64,000 nucleotides of DNA from Convivina praedatoris (GTDB lineage: Bacteria; Bacillota; Bacilli; Lactobacillales; Lactobacillaceae). Where the stretch lies: NCBI RefSeq assembly GCF_933208495.1, contig NZ_CAKOET010000002.1, forward strand, positions 1 through 64,000, written 5' to 3'. How positions within the stretch are numbered: position 1 is the first letter of the stretch; each line of letters opens with the position of its first letter. Both the position numbers and the translations under genes were made by a program. The notes under the pieces are model-generated. The model was not told the origin of the DNA, did not search any database, and saw nothing but the letters and a program-made list of their open reading frames with translations. Positions 39,869-49,009 of the stretch are shown here, piece by piece.

Positions 39869-39878
39869 TTGGTATACT
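39849..39878 (+). promoter_or_regulatory. rplK-rplA promoter
   Basis: TTGGTA (39849-39854), an 18-bp spacer and TATACT (39873-39878). The -35 lies inside the loop and 3' arm of the nusG terminator, so the two elements overlap. Confidence 0.6.
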
Positions 39879-39885
39879 AAATAGG

Positions 39886-39935
39886 CATGTCAAAGACATG
39901 TGTGGAAGCAGCACTGAAGCTGCGCTTTACCACAA
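39886..39935 (+). promoter_or_regulatory. Structured rplKA leader, candidate L1 autoregulatory site
   Basis: A CATGTC/GACATG hairpin is followed by a TGTGG...CCACA helix enclosing GCAGC-ACTGAA-GCTGC with an asymmetric internal loop. L1 represses its own operon through such leader helices in many bacteria. The match is structural only. Confidence 0.45.
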
Positions 39936-39953
39936 CACGAGGAGGAAATAATC

Positions 39954-40418
39954 GTGGCTAAAAAAGTCGTAAATGTAGTTAAGCTACAAATTGCCGCTGC
40001 CAAAGCAACACCAGCTCCACCAGTTGGTCCAGCTCTTGGACAGGCCGGTATTAACATCGCGCAATTCACAAAGGAATTTAACGCGCGTACAGCTGATCAA
40101 GCGGGCTCAATGATTCCGGTTGAAATTTCTGTCTTTGATGACCGTTCATTTGAATTCGTTACTAAGACTCCACCAGCAGCTGACCAGTTGCGTAAGATTG
40201 TTGGTAAGGGTTCTGGTGAGCCTAACACCAAGAAGGCTGGTAACGTTACTCTTGACCAAATCCGTGCCATTGCTGAAAACAAGATGGATGATTTGAACGC
40301 CAATGATATCACTGCTGCAATGCGGATGATTGAAGGAACAGCACGCTCAATGGGTGTTACTGTTGATGGTGTTGACTTGACTGTTGATGGTACAGCAATC
40401 AAGGAGGACGCAGAATAA
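39954..40418 (+). CDS. rplK: Ribosomal protein L11
   Basis: A 154-residue protein of the GTPase-associated centre. N-terminal [26 protein letters not shown] and the C-terminal RNA-binding block [10 protein letters not shown] are intact. About 13 residues, acidic at the end, extend beyond the usual length. GTG start with GAGGAGGAA upstream. It overlaps rplA by 1 nt. Confidence 0.97.
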   Translation: MAKKVVNVVKLQIAAAKATPAPPVGPALGQAGINIAQFTKEFNARTADQAGSMIPVEISVFDDRSFEFVTKTPPAADQLRKIVGKGSGEPNTKKAGNVTLDQIRAIAENKMDDLNANDITAAMRMIEGTARSMGVTVDGVDLTVDGTAIKEDAE

Positions 40419-41110
40419 TGACACAAAAACATGGTAAGAAGTATTTAGAAGCTGCTGCCAAGGTTGATGCCGAAAAGACATACAGCCTTGACGATGCGAT
40501 TGCTTTGATGAAGGATGTTAGCTATGCTAAGTTCGATGGTTCCGTTGAATTAGTTTTCAACTTGAACGTTGATACTCGTCAAGCTGACCAACAGTTGCGT
40601 GGTGCCGTGGTGCTTCCTAATGGAAGTGGTAAGGACAAGACTGTTGTTGTGTTTGCTCAAGGTGATAAGGCGAAGGAAGCCGAAGCTGCCGGCGCTGACG
40701 TTGTTGGTGCTGCTGATTTGGTTCAACGTATCCAAGACGGTTGGTTGGACTTTGATGTTGCCGTTGCTACACCAGACATGATGGCTCAGGTTGGTCGTGT
40801 TGGTCGTGCTTTGGGGCCTAAAGGTTTGATGCCTAACCCTAAGACTGGTACAGTAACGATGGACGTTACTAAGGCCGTGTCTGATGCCAAGGGCGGTCAA
40901 GTAACATACCGTACTGATCGTGATGGAAACGTTTCTGTTACTGTTGGTCGTGTATCTTTTGATGACCAAAAGTTAGCTGAAAACATTAAGACTATTGCTA
41001 ACACTGTTTTGAAGTCTCGTCCTGCTGCTGTTAAGGGAACATATGTCCAAAACGTAGCACTTTCATCAACTATGAGTCCTGCTGTGACAGTTGATGTTGC
41101 TAGTCTCTAA
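40418..41110 (+). CDS. rplA: Ribosomal protein L1
   Basis: A 230-residue L1-stalk protein and probable translational repressor of rplKA. The signature block [20 protein letters not shown] is present, with [17 protein letters not shown] before it. It starts within the rplK stop (TAATG), which implies coupling. Confidence 0.97.
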   Translation: MTQKHGKKYLEAAAKVDAEKTYSLDDAIALMKDVSYAKFDGSVELVFNLNVDTRQADQQLRGAVVLPNGSGKDKTVVVFAQGDKAKEAEAAGADVVGAADLVQRIQDGWLDFDVAVATPDMMAQVGRVGRALGPKGLMPNPKTGTVTMDVTKAVSDAKGGQVTYRTDRDGNVSVTVGRVSFDDQKLAENIKTIANTVLKSRPAAVKGTYVQNVALSSTMSPAVTVDVASL

Positions 41111-41139
41111 TTGACAGATTAATTATTAATTGTTAGAAT
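41111..41139 (+). promoter_or_regulatory. rplJ-rplL promoter
   Basis: A perfect TTGACA (41111-41116), a 17-bp spacer and TAGAAT (41134-41139), beginning immediately after the rplA stop. Confidence 0.85.
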
Positions 41140-41157
41140 TTAAAAAGTAATAGAACC

Positions 41158-41260
41158 TATTTTGCCTAAGACTCAGGTGGTGCTTGCACCTTAATCTCCT
41201 GCCGAGGAAGTTGATTTTTAACTTTACCCGCATGTCTTCTTGGCGTGCGGGATTTCTTTT
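41158..41260 (+). promoter_or_regulatory. Ribosomal L10 leader
   Basis: The segment TTGCCTAAGAC...AGGTGG...CACCTTAATCTCCTGCCGAGGAAG matches the conserved L10 leader of Firmicutes, where the L10-L12 complex binds and represses rplJL. It ends in a terminator-type stem CCCGCATG/CGTGCGGG (41227-41251) followed by ATTTCTTTT, so control is probably by attenuation. Confidence 0.82.
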
Positions 41261-41293
41261 GCAAAAAATTCAAAGGAAGGAGAATTAATCACA

Positions 41294-41815
41294 ATGAGTG
41301 AACAAACGATTGCACTTAAGGCCAAGAAGGTTGAAGAAGTAGTTGAGCAGTTTAACGTCGCTACTTCAGCTGTGGTTGTTGATGCACGTGGTTTGACTGT
41401 GGCTGAATCAACTGATTTGCGTCACCAACTACGTCAAGAAGGTGTTACCTTAGAGGTTATCAAGAACAAAATTTTGGTTCGTGCCGCTGAAAAAGCTGGT
41501 TACCCTGAACTAAATGATTTGTTTGCTGGCCCATCTGCTGTTGCTTTTTCAAACGATGATGCTGTGGCACCTGCCCGTATCTTGAAGAAGTTTGCTGATG
41601 AAAACGCCAGCCTTGAAATCAAGGGTGGTGTTGTTGATGGTAACATTGCCAATTTGGAAGACATCAACAAATATGCTTCATTGCCATCTCACGATGGTTT
41701 GCTGGGGCAGTTGATGGCCGAGTTCCAGTATCCAATCCGTACCTTTGCTTATGCTGTTAAGGCATTGCAAGAAAAGAAGGAAGCTGAGTCCGAAGGAACA
41801 GCAGCTGAACAATAA
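41294..41815 (+). CDS. rplJ: Ribosomal protein L10
   Basis: A 173-residue base of the L7/L12 stalk and autoregulator through the leader. Conserved blocks are SAVVVDARGLTVAESTDLR, KNKILVRAAEKAGY and LFAGPSAVAFS. AAAGGAAGGAGAA supports ATG 41294 rather than the upstream codons, which lie in the leader hairpin. Confidence 0.96.
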   Translation: MSEQTIALKAKKVEEVVEQFNVATSAVVVDARGLTVAESTDLRHQLRQEGVTLEVIKNKILVRAAEKAGYPELNDLFAGPSAVAFSNDDAVAPARILKKFADENASLEIKGGVVDGNIANLEDINKYASLPSHDGLLGQLMAEFQYPIRTFAYAVKALQEKKEAESEGTAAEQ

Positions 41816-41854
41816 CAAACTAGTAAAAAGAATAATATTTGGAGGAATTTAATC

Positions 41855-42220
41855 ATGGCTTTTGATAAAGACGCGATTATCGCATCATTGAAGGATGCAA
41901 CCATCTTGGATTTGGCTGATTTGGTATCAGCCATCGAAGAAGAATTTGACGTTTCTGCTGCAGCTCCAGTTGCAGCTGCAGGTGCTGCTGATGGCGGTGC
42001 TGCTGCTAAGAGCTCATTTGATGTTGAATTGACTTCAGCAGGTACTGCTAAGGTTAAGGTCATCAAGGCTGTTCGTGAAGCAACTGGATTGGGCTTGAAG
42101 GAAGCTAAGGACCTTGTTGATGGTGCACCATCAGTTATTAAGGAAGGTCTTTCAGAAGACGAAGCTAACGAATTGAAGGAAGCTTTGGAAGCAACTGGTG
42201 CTTCAGTTACTTTGAAGTAA
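41855..42220 (+). CDS. rplL: Ribosomal protein L7/L12
   Basis: A 121-residue stalk protein. The N-terminal dimerisation helices, the Ala/Gly-rich hinge ([15 protein letters not shown]) and the C-terminal factor-binding domain ([25 protein letters not shown]) are complete. TTGGAGGAA precedes the ATG. Confidence 0.98.
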   Translation: MAFDKDAIIASLKDATILDLADLVSAIEEEFDVSAAAPVAAAGAADGGAAAKSSFDVELTSAGTAKVKVIKAVREATGLGLKEAKDLVDGAPSVIKEGLSEDEANELKEALEATGASVTLK

Positions 42221-42230
42221 TTCTTCTAAA

Positions 42231-42257
42231 GAAAGAGTGCTACGGTGCTCTTTTTTT
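42231..42257 (+). terminator. Intrinsic terminator after rplL
   Basis: AAAGAGTGC (42232-42240) pairs with GTGCTCTTT around TACG, including two G-U pairs, followed by a T-run. Confidence 0.85.
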
Positions 42258-42281
42258 GTACATAGGAAAGAAGGTATCTCC

Positions 42282-42902
42282 ATGACACAGGTAACGGGTG
42301 GGGAACAATATTTTACAGCACAGCCAACAGCGCAACATGAAATGCACGAGTTTGATTTTCAGCTTTTGGGACAGGAATTACACTTTGTTACCGATGCGGG
42401 TGTTTTTTCTAAAAGAACGATTGACTTTGGTAGTCGCACCATGTTAGAAGCAGTCGATTCCCAGCAATTGCCAATAGGAAAAATTTTAGATTTGGGCACC
42501 GGTTATGGACCCGTGGGTATTGCAATGGCTAAGGCCTGGCAACGCGAAGTGGATTTAGTTGATATCAATCAACGGGCGTTATCTTTAGCAGAACAGAATG
42601 CTCAGCGAAATGGGGTGTCTGAGTTAGTTCATATTTTCCAATCGGATATTTATCAGCAAATTGACCAAAAATATGCAGCAATTTTAGTTAACCCACCAAT
42701 TCGGGCTGGTAAAACGGTTGTGACGTCCATGTTAACAGAGGCTAAAAGTCATTTGATTAAGCACGGCAAGTTAATTGCTGTATTGCAAAAAAAGCAGGGA
42801 GCTCCTTCAGCTCAGAAAAATATGGCTGCGGCTTTTGGCAATGTTAAGGTAATTGGTAAAAGTAAGGGTTACTACGTTTTGGAGAGTATTAATGCGGATT
42901 GA
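42282..42902 (+). CDS. RsmC-like class I methyltransferase
   Basis: A 206-residue SAM-dependent enzyme. Motif I is ILDLGTGYGPVGIAMA and the catalytic NPP motif is ILVNPPIRAG, as in 16S rRNA guanine-N2 methyltransferases (YbxB/RsmC group). AAGG (42271-42274) supports ATG 42282. In Bacillus this gene lies between rplL and rpoB; here rpoBC is elsewhere and tadA follows with an 11-nt overlap. Confidence 0.85.
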   Translation: MTQVTGGEQYFTAQPTAQHEMHEFDFQLLGQELHFVTDAGVFSKRTIDFGSRTMLEAVDSQQLPIGKILDLGTGYGPVGIAMAKAWQREVDLVDINQRALSLAEQNAQRNGVSELVHIFQSDIYQQIDQKYAAILVNPPIRAGKTVVTSMLTEAKSHLIKHGKLIAVLQKKQGAPSAQKNMAAAFGNVKVIGKSKGYYVLESINAD

Positions 42903-43404
42903 TCCGGTTTTAACGACTGAAGAAATCAATTATTTTATGAAAGAGGCTTTGGCTGAAGCTCGAAAAGCTGAGTCGATTGGTGAAGTACCAATTGGTGCCG
43001 TAATCGTTCAGAATGGTCAAATTATAGCCCGTGGGTATAATCATCGAGAAATTGATCAAAAAGCAACTGCCCATGCTGAGTTATTAGCTATTGAAGCAGC
43101 AAATGAAACTTTGGACTCTTTTCGGTTAGAAAATACTACCTTATTTGTAACTCTAGAGCCTTGTGTCATGTGTGCGGGAGCCATTGTTAATGCCCGAATA
43201 CCCCAGGTGTATTATGGTGCTGATGATCCTAAGGGTGGCGCCGTACGTTCTTTACATCACCTATTGGAGGATTCACGTTTAAACCATCGTGTTGATGTGC
43301 ACACCGAGGTTATGGCCCAAGAAAGCGGGCAGTTATTACAGCAATTTTTCCAAGCCATTCGTCTTAGGCAGAAGACTCGTAAAGTAGCTCAGCGTGAAAA
43401 ATAA
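42892..43404 (+). CDS. tadA: tRNA-specific adenosine deaminase
   Basis: A 170-residue enzyme converting A34 to inosine in tRNA-Arg. The zinc and catalytic residues are HAE (61-63) and PCVMC (90-94). TTGGAGAG (42879-42886) supports ATG 42892. It overlaps the upstream methyltransferase gene by 11 nt. Confidence 0.95.
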   Translation: MRIDPVLTTEEINYFMKEALAEARKAESIGEVPIGAVIVQNGQIIARGYNHREIDQKATAHAELLAIEAANETLDSFRLENTTLFVTLEPCVMCAGAIVNARIPQVYYGADDPKGGAVRSLHHLLEDSRLNHRVDVHTEVMAQESGQLLQQFFQAIRLRQKTRKVAQREK

Positions 43405-43424
43405 CTAATCCTTAATAACTCTGG

Positions 43425-43453
43425 TTGCCATCACTTTTAAAATTCGATATAAT
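43425..43453 (+). promoter_or_regulatory. SRP RNA promoter
   Basis: TTGCCA (43425-43430), a 17-bp spacer and TATAAT (43448-43453); the predicted start is about 43460. Confidence 0.8.
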
Positions 43454-43458
43454 TATTG

Positions 43459-43541
43459 TGCGAGCAAGCGTTGGCTTCCGAACCGAGTCAGGACAGGAAT
43501 GTAGCAGCTCTAAGGATGATTAGCGTTGTGCTTGTGTACAT
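43459..43541 (+). ncRNA. ffs: Signal recognition particle RNA (small bacterial type)
   Basis: The conserved domain IV core is visible: GTCAGG, a GGAA tetraloop region (AGGAATG) and AGCAGC, closed by CAAGC/GCTTG near the ends. Position between tadA and dnaX is the classical one for scRNA/SRP RNA in Firmicutes. The ends are estimated from the promoter and the following terminator. Confidence 0.88.
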
Positions 43542-43545
43542 ATGC

Positions 43546-43572
43546 AAAAGCTGCCAATTGGCAGCTTTTTTT
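43546..43572 (+). terminator. Intrinsic terminator of the SRP RNA
   Basis: AAAAGCTGCC (43546-43555) and GGCAGCTTTT (43560-43569) form a perfect 10-bp stem around AATT, followed by T's. dnaX starts 15 nt later. Confidence 0.92.
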
Positions 43573-43587
43573 GTAAGGGGGAGTACT

Positions 43588-45396
43588 GTGACTTATCAAG
43601 CACTTTATCGTGTTTATCGACCACGAACATTTCAAGATATGGTTGGGCAAGATGTCATTACCCAGACCCTGCAAAATGCCATTGAAGCCAATCAAACTGG
43701 ACATGCTTATTTATTTAGCGGGCCTCGTGGAACTGGTAAAACGTCAGCAGCAAAAATATTTGCTCGCGAGATTAATGGTATTGAGGCCAACGTTGATGAT
43801 AGTCAAATCCCTGATATTGTTGAAATCGATGCGGCTTCTAATAACGGTGTGGATGAAATCCGAAATATTCGCGATAGCGCTAACTATGCACCAATCAAAG
43901 CGCCCTATAAGGTTTACATTATTGATGAAGCGCATATGTTATCAACGGGTGCTTTCAATGCTTTATTGAAAACTTTAGAAGAGCCACCGGCTAACGTTAA
44001 ATTTATATTAGCAACGACTGAGCCACAAAAAATGCCAGCGACCATTTTATCGCGAACTCAGCGTTTTGAATTTAAGCGGATTAGTGATCAAACGATTCAA
44101 AACCAGTTGGCTAAAATTTTAGACCAACAAAAAGTTGCCTATGATCTTGAGGGACTTAGATTAATTGCTACTGCTGCTGAGGGTGGTATGCGAGATGCTT
44201 TGTCAATTTTGGATCAAGTTATTGCTTATCAGCCGCAACGAGTGACTGTAGAAACGGCTCGAACAGTAACTGGTACCGTTGCGGTTAATCAATTAATCGA
44301 TTATTTACAAGCAATTGGTCATCGAGAAACGCCAATTGCTTTAGAATTGCTAAGCGCAATTATCGCCGATGGTAAAGATGCCTATCGATTTTTAGCTGAT
44401 TTGATGGGATTGTTGCGGGACATTATGCTGAGTAATGTTGTCCCAGACTTAGTTCGTAGCACGACTTCAATTCAACAGTTACAAGAATTAGCCCAATTGT
44501 TTAGTTTAAATAAGTTACAAACTATGATGCTAGCAATTGATGATATGCAAAAACAAATTGCTCAGTCCCTCCAGACTGATGTATATCTGGAGATGCTGAC
44601 CGTTAAATTAGTTTTGTTGCAAAATAAAAATCAGGATAATCGTCAAGAACTTAGGAAATCGGTTGCACCATCCAAGGCTCGTGAAAATGGCTCAGTTGCC
44701 ACAAATGATAATGATATAGTGGTAAAAAAGTCTGAATCAATTATTGAGTCACAGACTACTCCAGTTGATTCACCTATTTCAGAGCCCAGTCAGGCAACCA
44801 GTATTTCGGCAATGGTAACTTCGGAAGCAACGTCATCAGTTTCAACACCAGTGACACCAAGCAGTCAATCAGTGACTTATACCGGCCAATCAGCTGTTTT
44901 TGCGGTGCTGGCGCGAGCCCAACGTAAAATGTTAACAACGATTCAGCAGGCTTGGTCACAGCTGAAAGATACTTTACCAGTCCAAATACAAGCTTTGTTA
45001 CAGACGGCTAATCCGGTAGCGGCCAGTAGTGAAGGGGTTGTGCTGGCCTTTGAGTACCCGGCCTTGTTGGAACAGGCTTTACACGATGGTAATTTTCAAA
45101 GTGAGGTTCAAGCAATCTTCCAACAAAATAACTTTCCGATTAAGTTAGTGTTAATTAGTCAAGATCAGTGGACTAGGGATCGTGGTGATTATGTGGCTAA
45201 ATTAAAGCTAGGTCAAGAACCACACGAGCATTTTGATCAGTTAGAGCCACTCCAAATCAATACTGATGAGCACGAAAATGCTACGGAAGTCATTAAAAAT
45301 GATAAGCAAACTCCTGACATTGTTGAGGCAGCGCAACATCTTTTTGGTGAAAATTTAGTTAAAGTGGTTAGCCACCCCAGGAAAGGATCGTCTTAA
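43588..45396 (+). CDS. dnaX: DNA polymerase III subunits gamma/tau
   Basis: A 602-residue clamp-loader ATPase. Walker A GPRGTGKT is at 45-52, Walker B is [10 protein letters not shown], sensor 1 is [21 protein letters not shown] and the arginine-finger serine-arginine is in LSRTQ. After KIFAREING the family normally has a four-cysteine zinc module; here the sequence runs directly into [14 protein letters not shown], and the protein contains no cysteine. A Ser/Thr-rich linker (about 400-470) precedes the C-terminal tau domain. GTG 43588 follows AAGGGGGAG. Confidence 0.95.
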   Translation: MTYQALYRVYRPRTFQDMVGQDVITQTLQNAIEANQTGHAYLFSGPRGTGKTSAAKIFAREINGIEANVDDSQIPDIVEIDAASNNGVDEIRNIRDSANYAPIKAPYKVYIIDEAHMLSTGAFNALLKTLEEPPANVKFILATTEPQKMPATILSRTQRFEFKRISDQTIQNQLAKILDQQKVAYDLEGLRLIATAAEGGMRDALSILDQVIAYQPQRVTVETARTVTGTVAVNQLIDYLQAIGHRETPIALELLSAIIADGKDAYRFLADLMGLLRDIMLSNVVPDLVRSTTSIQQLQELAQLFSLNKLQTMMLAIDDMQKQIAQSLQTDVYLEMLTVKLVLLQNKNQDNRQELRKSVAPSKARENGSVATNDNDIVVKKSESIIESQTTPVDSPISEPSQATSISAMVTSEATSSVSTPVTPSSQSVTYTGQSAVFAVLARAQRKMLTTIQQAWSQLKDTLPVQIQALLQTANPVAASSEGVVLAFEYPALLEQALHDGNFQSEVQAIFQQNNFPIKLVLISQDQWTRDRGDYVAKLKLGQEPHEHFDQLEPLQINTDEHENATEVIKNDKQTPDIVEAAQHLFGENLVKVVSHPRKGSS

Positions 45397-46001
45397 TGCA
45401 GTATCCAGAACCGATTGCTAGATTAATAGATAGCTATACTAAACTACCTGGCATTGGCCCCAAAACAGCTACTCGGTTAGCTTTTTACACGCTAGGTATG
45501 GAAGAAGATGATGTAATGGCCTTTGCGAAATCCCTCCAAGCAGTTAAAGCTGATGTTGCTTTTTGCGAAATTTGTGGCAATATCACCAGTAAGGATATGA
45601 ATCCATGTGTGGTTTGTCAGGATAAGAGTCGTGACCAGTCAACTGTCTTAGTGGTTCAAAATTCACGAGATGTGATGGCGATGGAAAATACTCGAGAATA
45701 TCATGGTCTCTATCATGTGTTAAATGGCGTCATTTCCCCCAGTGCGGGGACGGGACCAGAAGATATCAACTTGCCAAGTCTAATTCGTCGTTTATCCAGT
45801 AATAATCAAATTCAAGAAGTGATTGTGGGGACTAATGCTAATGCTGATGGCGAGGCAACGGCCATGTATATAGCGCGTTTACTGAAGCCGGCAAATATTA
45901 AAGTTACGCGATTAGCACATGGTCTGGCAGTCGGATCTGATATCGACTATGCGGATCAGCTAACTCTAATTAAGGCTGTGGAGGGGCGTAACGAACTATA
46001 A
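45396..46001 (+). CDS. recR: Recombination protein RecR
   Basis: A 201-residue protein acting with RecO/RecF in loading RecA at gaps. It has the helix-hairpin-helix [15 protein letters not shown], an intact zinc finger (CEICG...CVVC) and a Toprim domain ([35 protein letters not shown]). It overlaps the dnaX stop by 1 nt; the YaaK/EbfC gene that usually lies between them is absent. Confidence 0.96.
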   Translation: MQYPEPIARLIDSYTKLPGIGPKTATRLAFYTLGMEEDDVMAFAKSLQAVKADVAFCEICGNITSKDMNPCVVCQDKSRDQSTVLVVQNSRDVMAMENTREYHGLYHVLNGVISPSAGTGPEDINLPSLIRRLSSNNQIQEVIVGTNANADGEATAMYIARLLKPANIKVTRLAHGLAVGSDIDYADQLTLIKAVEGRNEL

Positions 46002-46255
46002 TGTTTAAGAAAAATAAAAAAATTGACATTAAAAATGAGTACGACCAAATTTTACTTTATCAGGTTCGCTATTTAAAACGATCCTTGTTATTAGCCCAAG
46101 AATCGGAAACTGCGCTGGTAGATAGTCGCGTTAATGGCCATCTAATTGAGGCACAAACGGCTTTAAAACGAGCTAAATTTAATTATGTTTATCGCGAAGC
46201 TCGCCACCGTCAAACGGTTGAAGATATGCAAAATATGTGGTTCCAAGGAGAGTAA
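46001..46255 (+). CDS. YaaL-like protein (DUF2508)
   Basis: An 84-residue charged, helical protein with NEYDQILLYQVRYLKRSLLLAQ and FNYVYREARHRQ, matching the YaaL/DUF2508 family by sequence and by place between recR and tmk. Function is unknown. It overlaps the recR stop by 1 nt. Confidence 0.78.
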   Translation: MFKKNKKIDIKNEYDQILLYQVRYLKRSLLLAQESETALVDSRVNGHLIEAQTALKRAKFNYVYREARHRQTVEDMQNMWFQGE

Positions 46256-46256
46256 T

Positions 46257-46901
46257 GTGACACATCAATCAGTGTTTATTTCAATTGAAGGACCCGAAGG
46301 GGCTGGAAAAACGAGTTTGATTAATGCCCTAGCACCTGAATTAAGACAAAATCTAAAACGATCAGTACTGACTACTAGAGAACCAGGTGGCAATCCAATT
46401 GCTGAAGGAATTCGCAATATGCTAGCAGCCGACACGTCCGTTAATATGGATGCTCGTACCGAAGCTTTGCTATTTGCAGCAGCTCGTCGACAACATCTAG
46501 TGGAAACGATTTTGCCAGCCTTGGCTAGAAATGAAATTGTCCTGTCTGATCGTTATATAGATAGTTCTTTAGCTTATCAAGGTGGGGGGCGTCAGCTGGG
46601 CGTTGACGATGTTTTAGTTCTTAATGAATTTGCCATTAATCATGTTTTACCTGATTTAACTCTGTATTTAGATTTACCCGTCGAAATTGGCTTAGAACGA
46701 ATTAATCAACAGCGGCAAAATAAAATTGATCGTTTAGATCGTGAAAAATTAGATTTTCATCAGCGAGTTCGGAAAACCTATCTAAACTTGTTAGAGCGTT
46801 TTCCAGACCGAATCGTTAAAATAGATGCTAATCAGCCACTGGACCATGTTATCCAAGCGGCTCAAGTTGAACTCAACAAAATTTTGGAGGTCAAATCATG
46901 A
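46257..46901 (+). CDS. tmk: Thymidylate kinase
   Basis: A 214-residue enzyme phosphorylating dTMP to dTDP. It has P-loop GPEGAGKTS, the DRX motif TREPGG, LSDRYIDSSLAYQG and a lid region QNKIDRLDREKLDFHQRVR. GTG 46257 is chosen with GGAGAG 4-5 nt upstream; alternatives further upstream lie inside the yaaL-like gene. Confidence 0.95.
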   Translation: MTHQSVFISIEGPEGAGKTSLINALAPELRQNLKRSVLTTREPGGNPIAEGIRNMLAADTSVNMDARTEALLFAAARRQHLVETILPALARNEIVLSDRYIDSSLAYQGGGRQLGVDDVLVLNEFAINHVLPDLTLYLDLPVEIGLERINQQRQNKIDRLDREKLDFHQRVRKTYLNLLERFPDRIVKIDANQPLDHVIQAAQVELNKILEVKS

Positions 46902-47221
46902 AATTGGTAACAGCAATTATTCAAGATAAGGATGCAACTAAATTAAGCAATGCCTTTGTCAAAGCTAATATTCGGGCGACACGTTTATCCACAACTGGTG
47001 GCTTTCTGCGTTCGGGAAATACTACCTATATGATGGCAATTGAGGATGAACGGGTGACTGAAGTCTTGGAAATTATCAAGACTGTTTCACAGAAGCGTAA
47101 GCAGTTTATGGTGCCACCATTAGGTATGGATGCTGACCATACCGGTTCTTATCCAGTTGAGGTTGAAGTCGGTGGTGCCACGGTCTTTACGCAGCCTATT
47201 GATGATTTTTATCGTTTCTAA
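46898..47221 (+). CDS. darA: Cyclic-di-AMP receptor DarA (PstA/YaaQ), PII-like
   Basis: A 107-residue PII-fold protein that binds cyclic di-AMP. The family blocks KLVTAIIQDKDATKLSNAFVKA, TRLSTTGGFLRSGNTTYM and QFMVPPLGMD are present. It overlaps tmk by ATGA. No output partner is known from this neighbourhood. Confidence 0.92.
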   Translation: MKLVTAIIQDKDATKLSNAFVKANIRATRLSTTGGFLRSGNTTYMMAIEDERVTEVLEIIKTVSQKRKQFMVPPLGMDADHTGSYPVEVEVGGATVFTQPIDDFYRF

Positions 47222-48156
47222 TGGCAGCAAATTTTATTCAATTAACGCAAAAAACTTATCCAGAACAGCTAGCTCATTTTGAACAGATAATTGCTGATGA
47301 TCATTTGAGTCATCTATACTTATTGGCTGGTAACAAGCACCATACTAAATTAGCTTTTGCTCGCTCATTGGCATGGCTGGTTGCTGGGCCAACAGAAAGA
47401 AACGCCCATAGAATTGAACAAAATGATCACCCCGATATTTTTACTGTGACACCTGAGACCGGGAGTGATGTCCTGAAGGTGGGACAAATTAGGGCCTTGA
47501 TGCCAGAATTTATGACCACTGGTTTGGAAAGTTCACGTAAAATTTTTATTATTGATCAAGTCCAGACCATGACCATCAGTGCAGCTAATTCACTTTTGAA
47601 ATTTATTGAGGAACCGGCAGGGCCGCAGTTGATTTTGTTATTAACTGATAGTGTTGCGGAGGCTTTACCAACGATTCGTTCTCGGGCTCAAGTGGTGCAC
47701 TTAACTACCTTCGATGGAGGAGAGTTTGGTAATCAAACTACTGGATTAGATGATGGATGGGTTGGTGAGGCTCAACCGATTTTATTTAAATGGTTTGAAA
47801 AAGCGATGCAACGTGATTTGTCGGCTTTTAGTCTAGTACAAACGCAACTGGTACCGCTAGCTGCTGACAAACAACAACAAAATTTATTGTTAGAATGGTT
47901 ACATCAGTTAACACGCGATATGATTGTTTTTAATCAGGTCGATGATCAACGTTTATTTTTCCCACAGTTACGAGGATTTTATACTAGTTTGCATCGTCAA
48001 TATACCTTGGAGCAACTCATGGCTGCTGGGGATGGTGTGTTGGCGGATGATGATTTACGTAAAATCAATTTATCTTGGCAAAGTCGTTTGGAAAAAATAA
48101 CGTTAGACCTATCTTTAGAATTAGGAGTAAATGATGCAAGTACAAAAAAGTTTTGA
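47221..48156 (+). CDS. holB: DNA polymerase III subunit delta'
   Basis: A 311-residue clamp-loader subunit. The family segments HLYLLAGNKHHTKLAFARSLA, DVLKVGQIRALMPEF, IFIIDQVQTMTISAANSLLKFIEEP and LPTIRSRAQVVHL are present. As in DnaX, the zinc-binding cysteines usual after the first helix are absent (WLVAGPTERNAHRIEQNDHPDI), and the protein has no cysteine. It starts within the darA stop. Confidence 0.92.
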   Translation: MAANFIQLTQKTYPEQLAHFEQIIADDHLSHLYLLAGNKHHTKLAFARSLAWLVAGPTERNAHRIEQNDHPDIFTVTPETGSDVLKVGQIRALMPEFMTTGLESSRKIFIIDQVQTMTISAANSLLKFIEEPAGPQLILLLTDSVAEALPTIRSRAQVVHLTTFDGGEFGNQTTGLDDGWVGEAQPILFKWFEKAMQRDLSAFSLVQTQLVPLAADKQQQNLLLEWLHQLTRDMIVFNQVDDQRLFFPQLRGFYTSLHRQYTLEQLMAAGDGVLADDDLRKINLSWQSRLEKITLDLSLELGVNDASTKKF

Positions 48157-49009
48157 ACAACATCAAACTGGCACTTTGTATCTCATTCCAACCCCAATTG
48201 GGAATTTGCAAGATATTAGTCAACGGGCTTTATCTGCCTTAGCTGAGGTCGATTTAATCGCAGCTGAGGATACTCGTCATACGCAGCAACTGTTGAACCA
48301 TTTTGAAATTACTACTAAACAAACTAGTTTCCACGAACATAATTGGCAACATAAAATTCCAGAACTGATTTGTATTTTGCAAGATGGACAATCAATTGGT
48401 CAGGTTAGCGATGCGGGGATGCCTTCAATTTCTGATCCTGGAAAGGAATTAGTTGCGGCTGCGATTGAGGCCGATATTCCGGTGGTTCCTCTTCCGGGTC
48501 CTAGTGCGGGCATTGTTGCTTTAATTGCCAGTGGTTTAGTACCACAGCCGTTTTACTTTCATGGTTTTTTATCTCGTAAAAAAAATGAACAGATGGCTGA
48601 ATTAGCTGAATTAAAAGAACGACGGGAAACGGTTATTTTATATGAAGCTCCCCACCGTTTAATTTTTACTTTATCCAATCTTGTTAAAGTCATAGGGCCA
48701 GACCGATCCCTAGTGGTAGCACGGGAACTAACCAAGCGCTACGAGGAATTTTTACGGGGAGCGGCTGGTGAAATTTTGGACTGGGTGCAAAACCATTCAG
48801 TTCGGGGTGAATTTGTGATTATGATTGCGGGTAATTCAGCTCCTGATGTAACTGAATCAGAAGAAGCGGTGCCCGTGGTTGAGGCAGTAGGAAAATTAGT
48901 TGCTCAGGGATTAAAGCCCAATGCAGCTATTAAACAAATTGCTCGAGAACGCCAATTAGAACGTCAAAGTGTTTATCGTGCTTATCATCAATTAGAGGAG
49001 GAATCGTAA
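48134..49009 (+). CDS. rsmI: 16S rRNA (cytidine1402-2'-O)-methyltransferase
   Basis: A 291-residue tetrapyrrole-methylase-fold enzyme. Landmarks are GTLYLIPTPIGNLQDIS, AAEDTRHTQQLL, GQVSDAGMPSISDPG and PLPGPSAGIVALIASGL. Of two adjacent ATG codons the second (48134) has TTAGGAG at better spacing (6 nt). It overlaps holB by 23 nt; yabA, which usually separates the two, is missing. Confidence 0.94.
   Translation: MQVQKSFEQHQTGTLYLIPTPIGNLQDISQRALSALAEVDLIAAEDTRHTQQLLNHFEITTKQTSFHEHNWQHKIPELICILQDGQSIGQVSDAGMPSISDPGKELVAAAIEADIPVVPLPGPSAGIVALIASGLVPQPFYFHGFLSRKKNEQMAELAELKERRETVILYEAPHRLIFTLSNLVKVIGPDRSLVVARELTKRYEEFLRGAAGEILDWVQNHSVRGEFVIMIAGNSAPDVTESEEAVPVVEAVGKLVAQGLKPNAAIKQIARERQLERQSVYRAYHQLEEES

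Noticed and set aside
43456-43587. N-terminal extension of DnaX through the SRP RNA
   Set aside because: The extension covers the SRP RNA and its terminator. GTG 43588 has AAGGGGGAG upstream and gives the family N-terminus [11 protein letters not shown].
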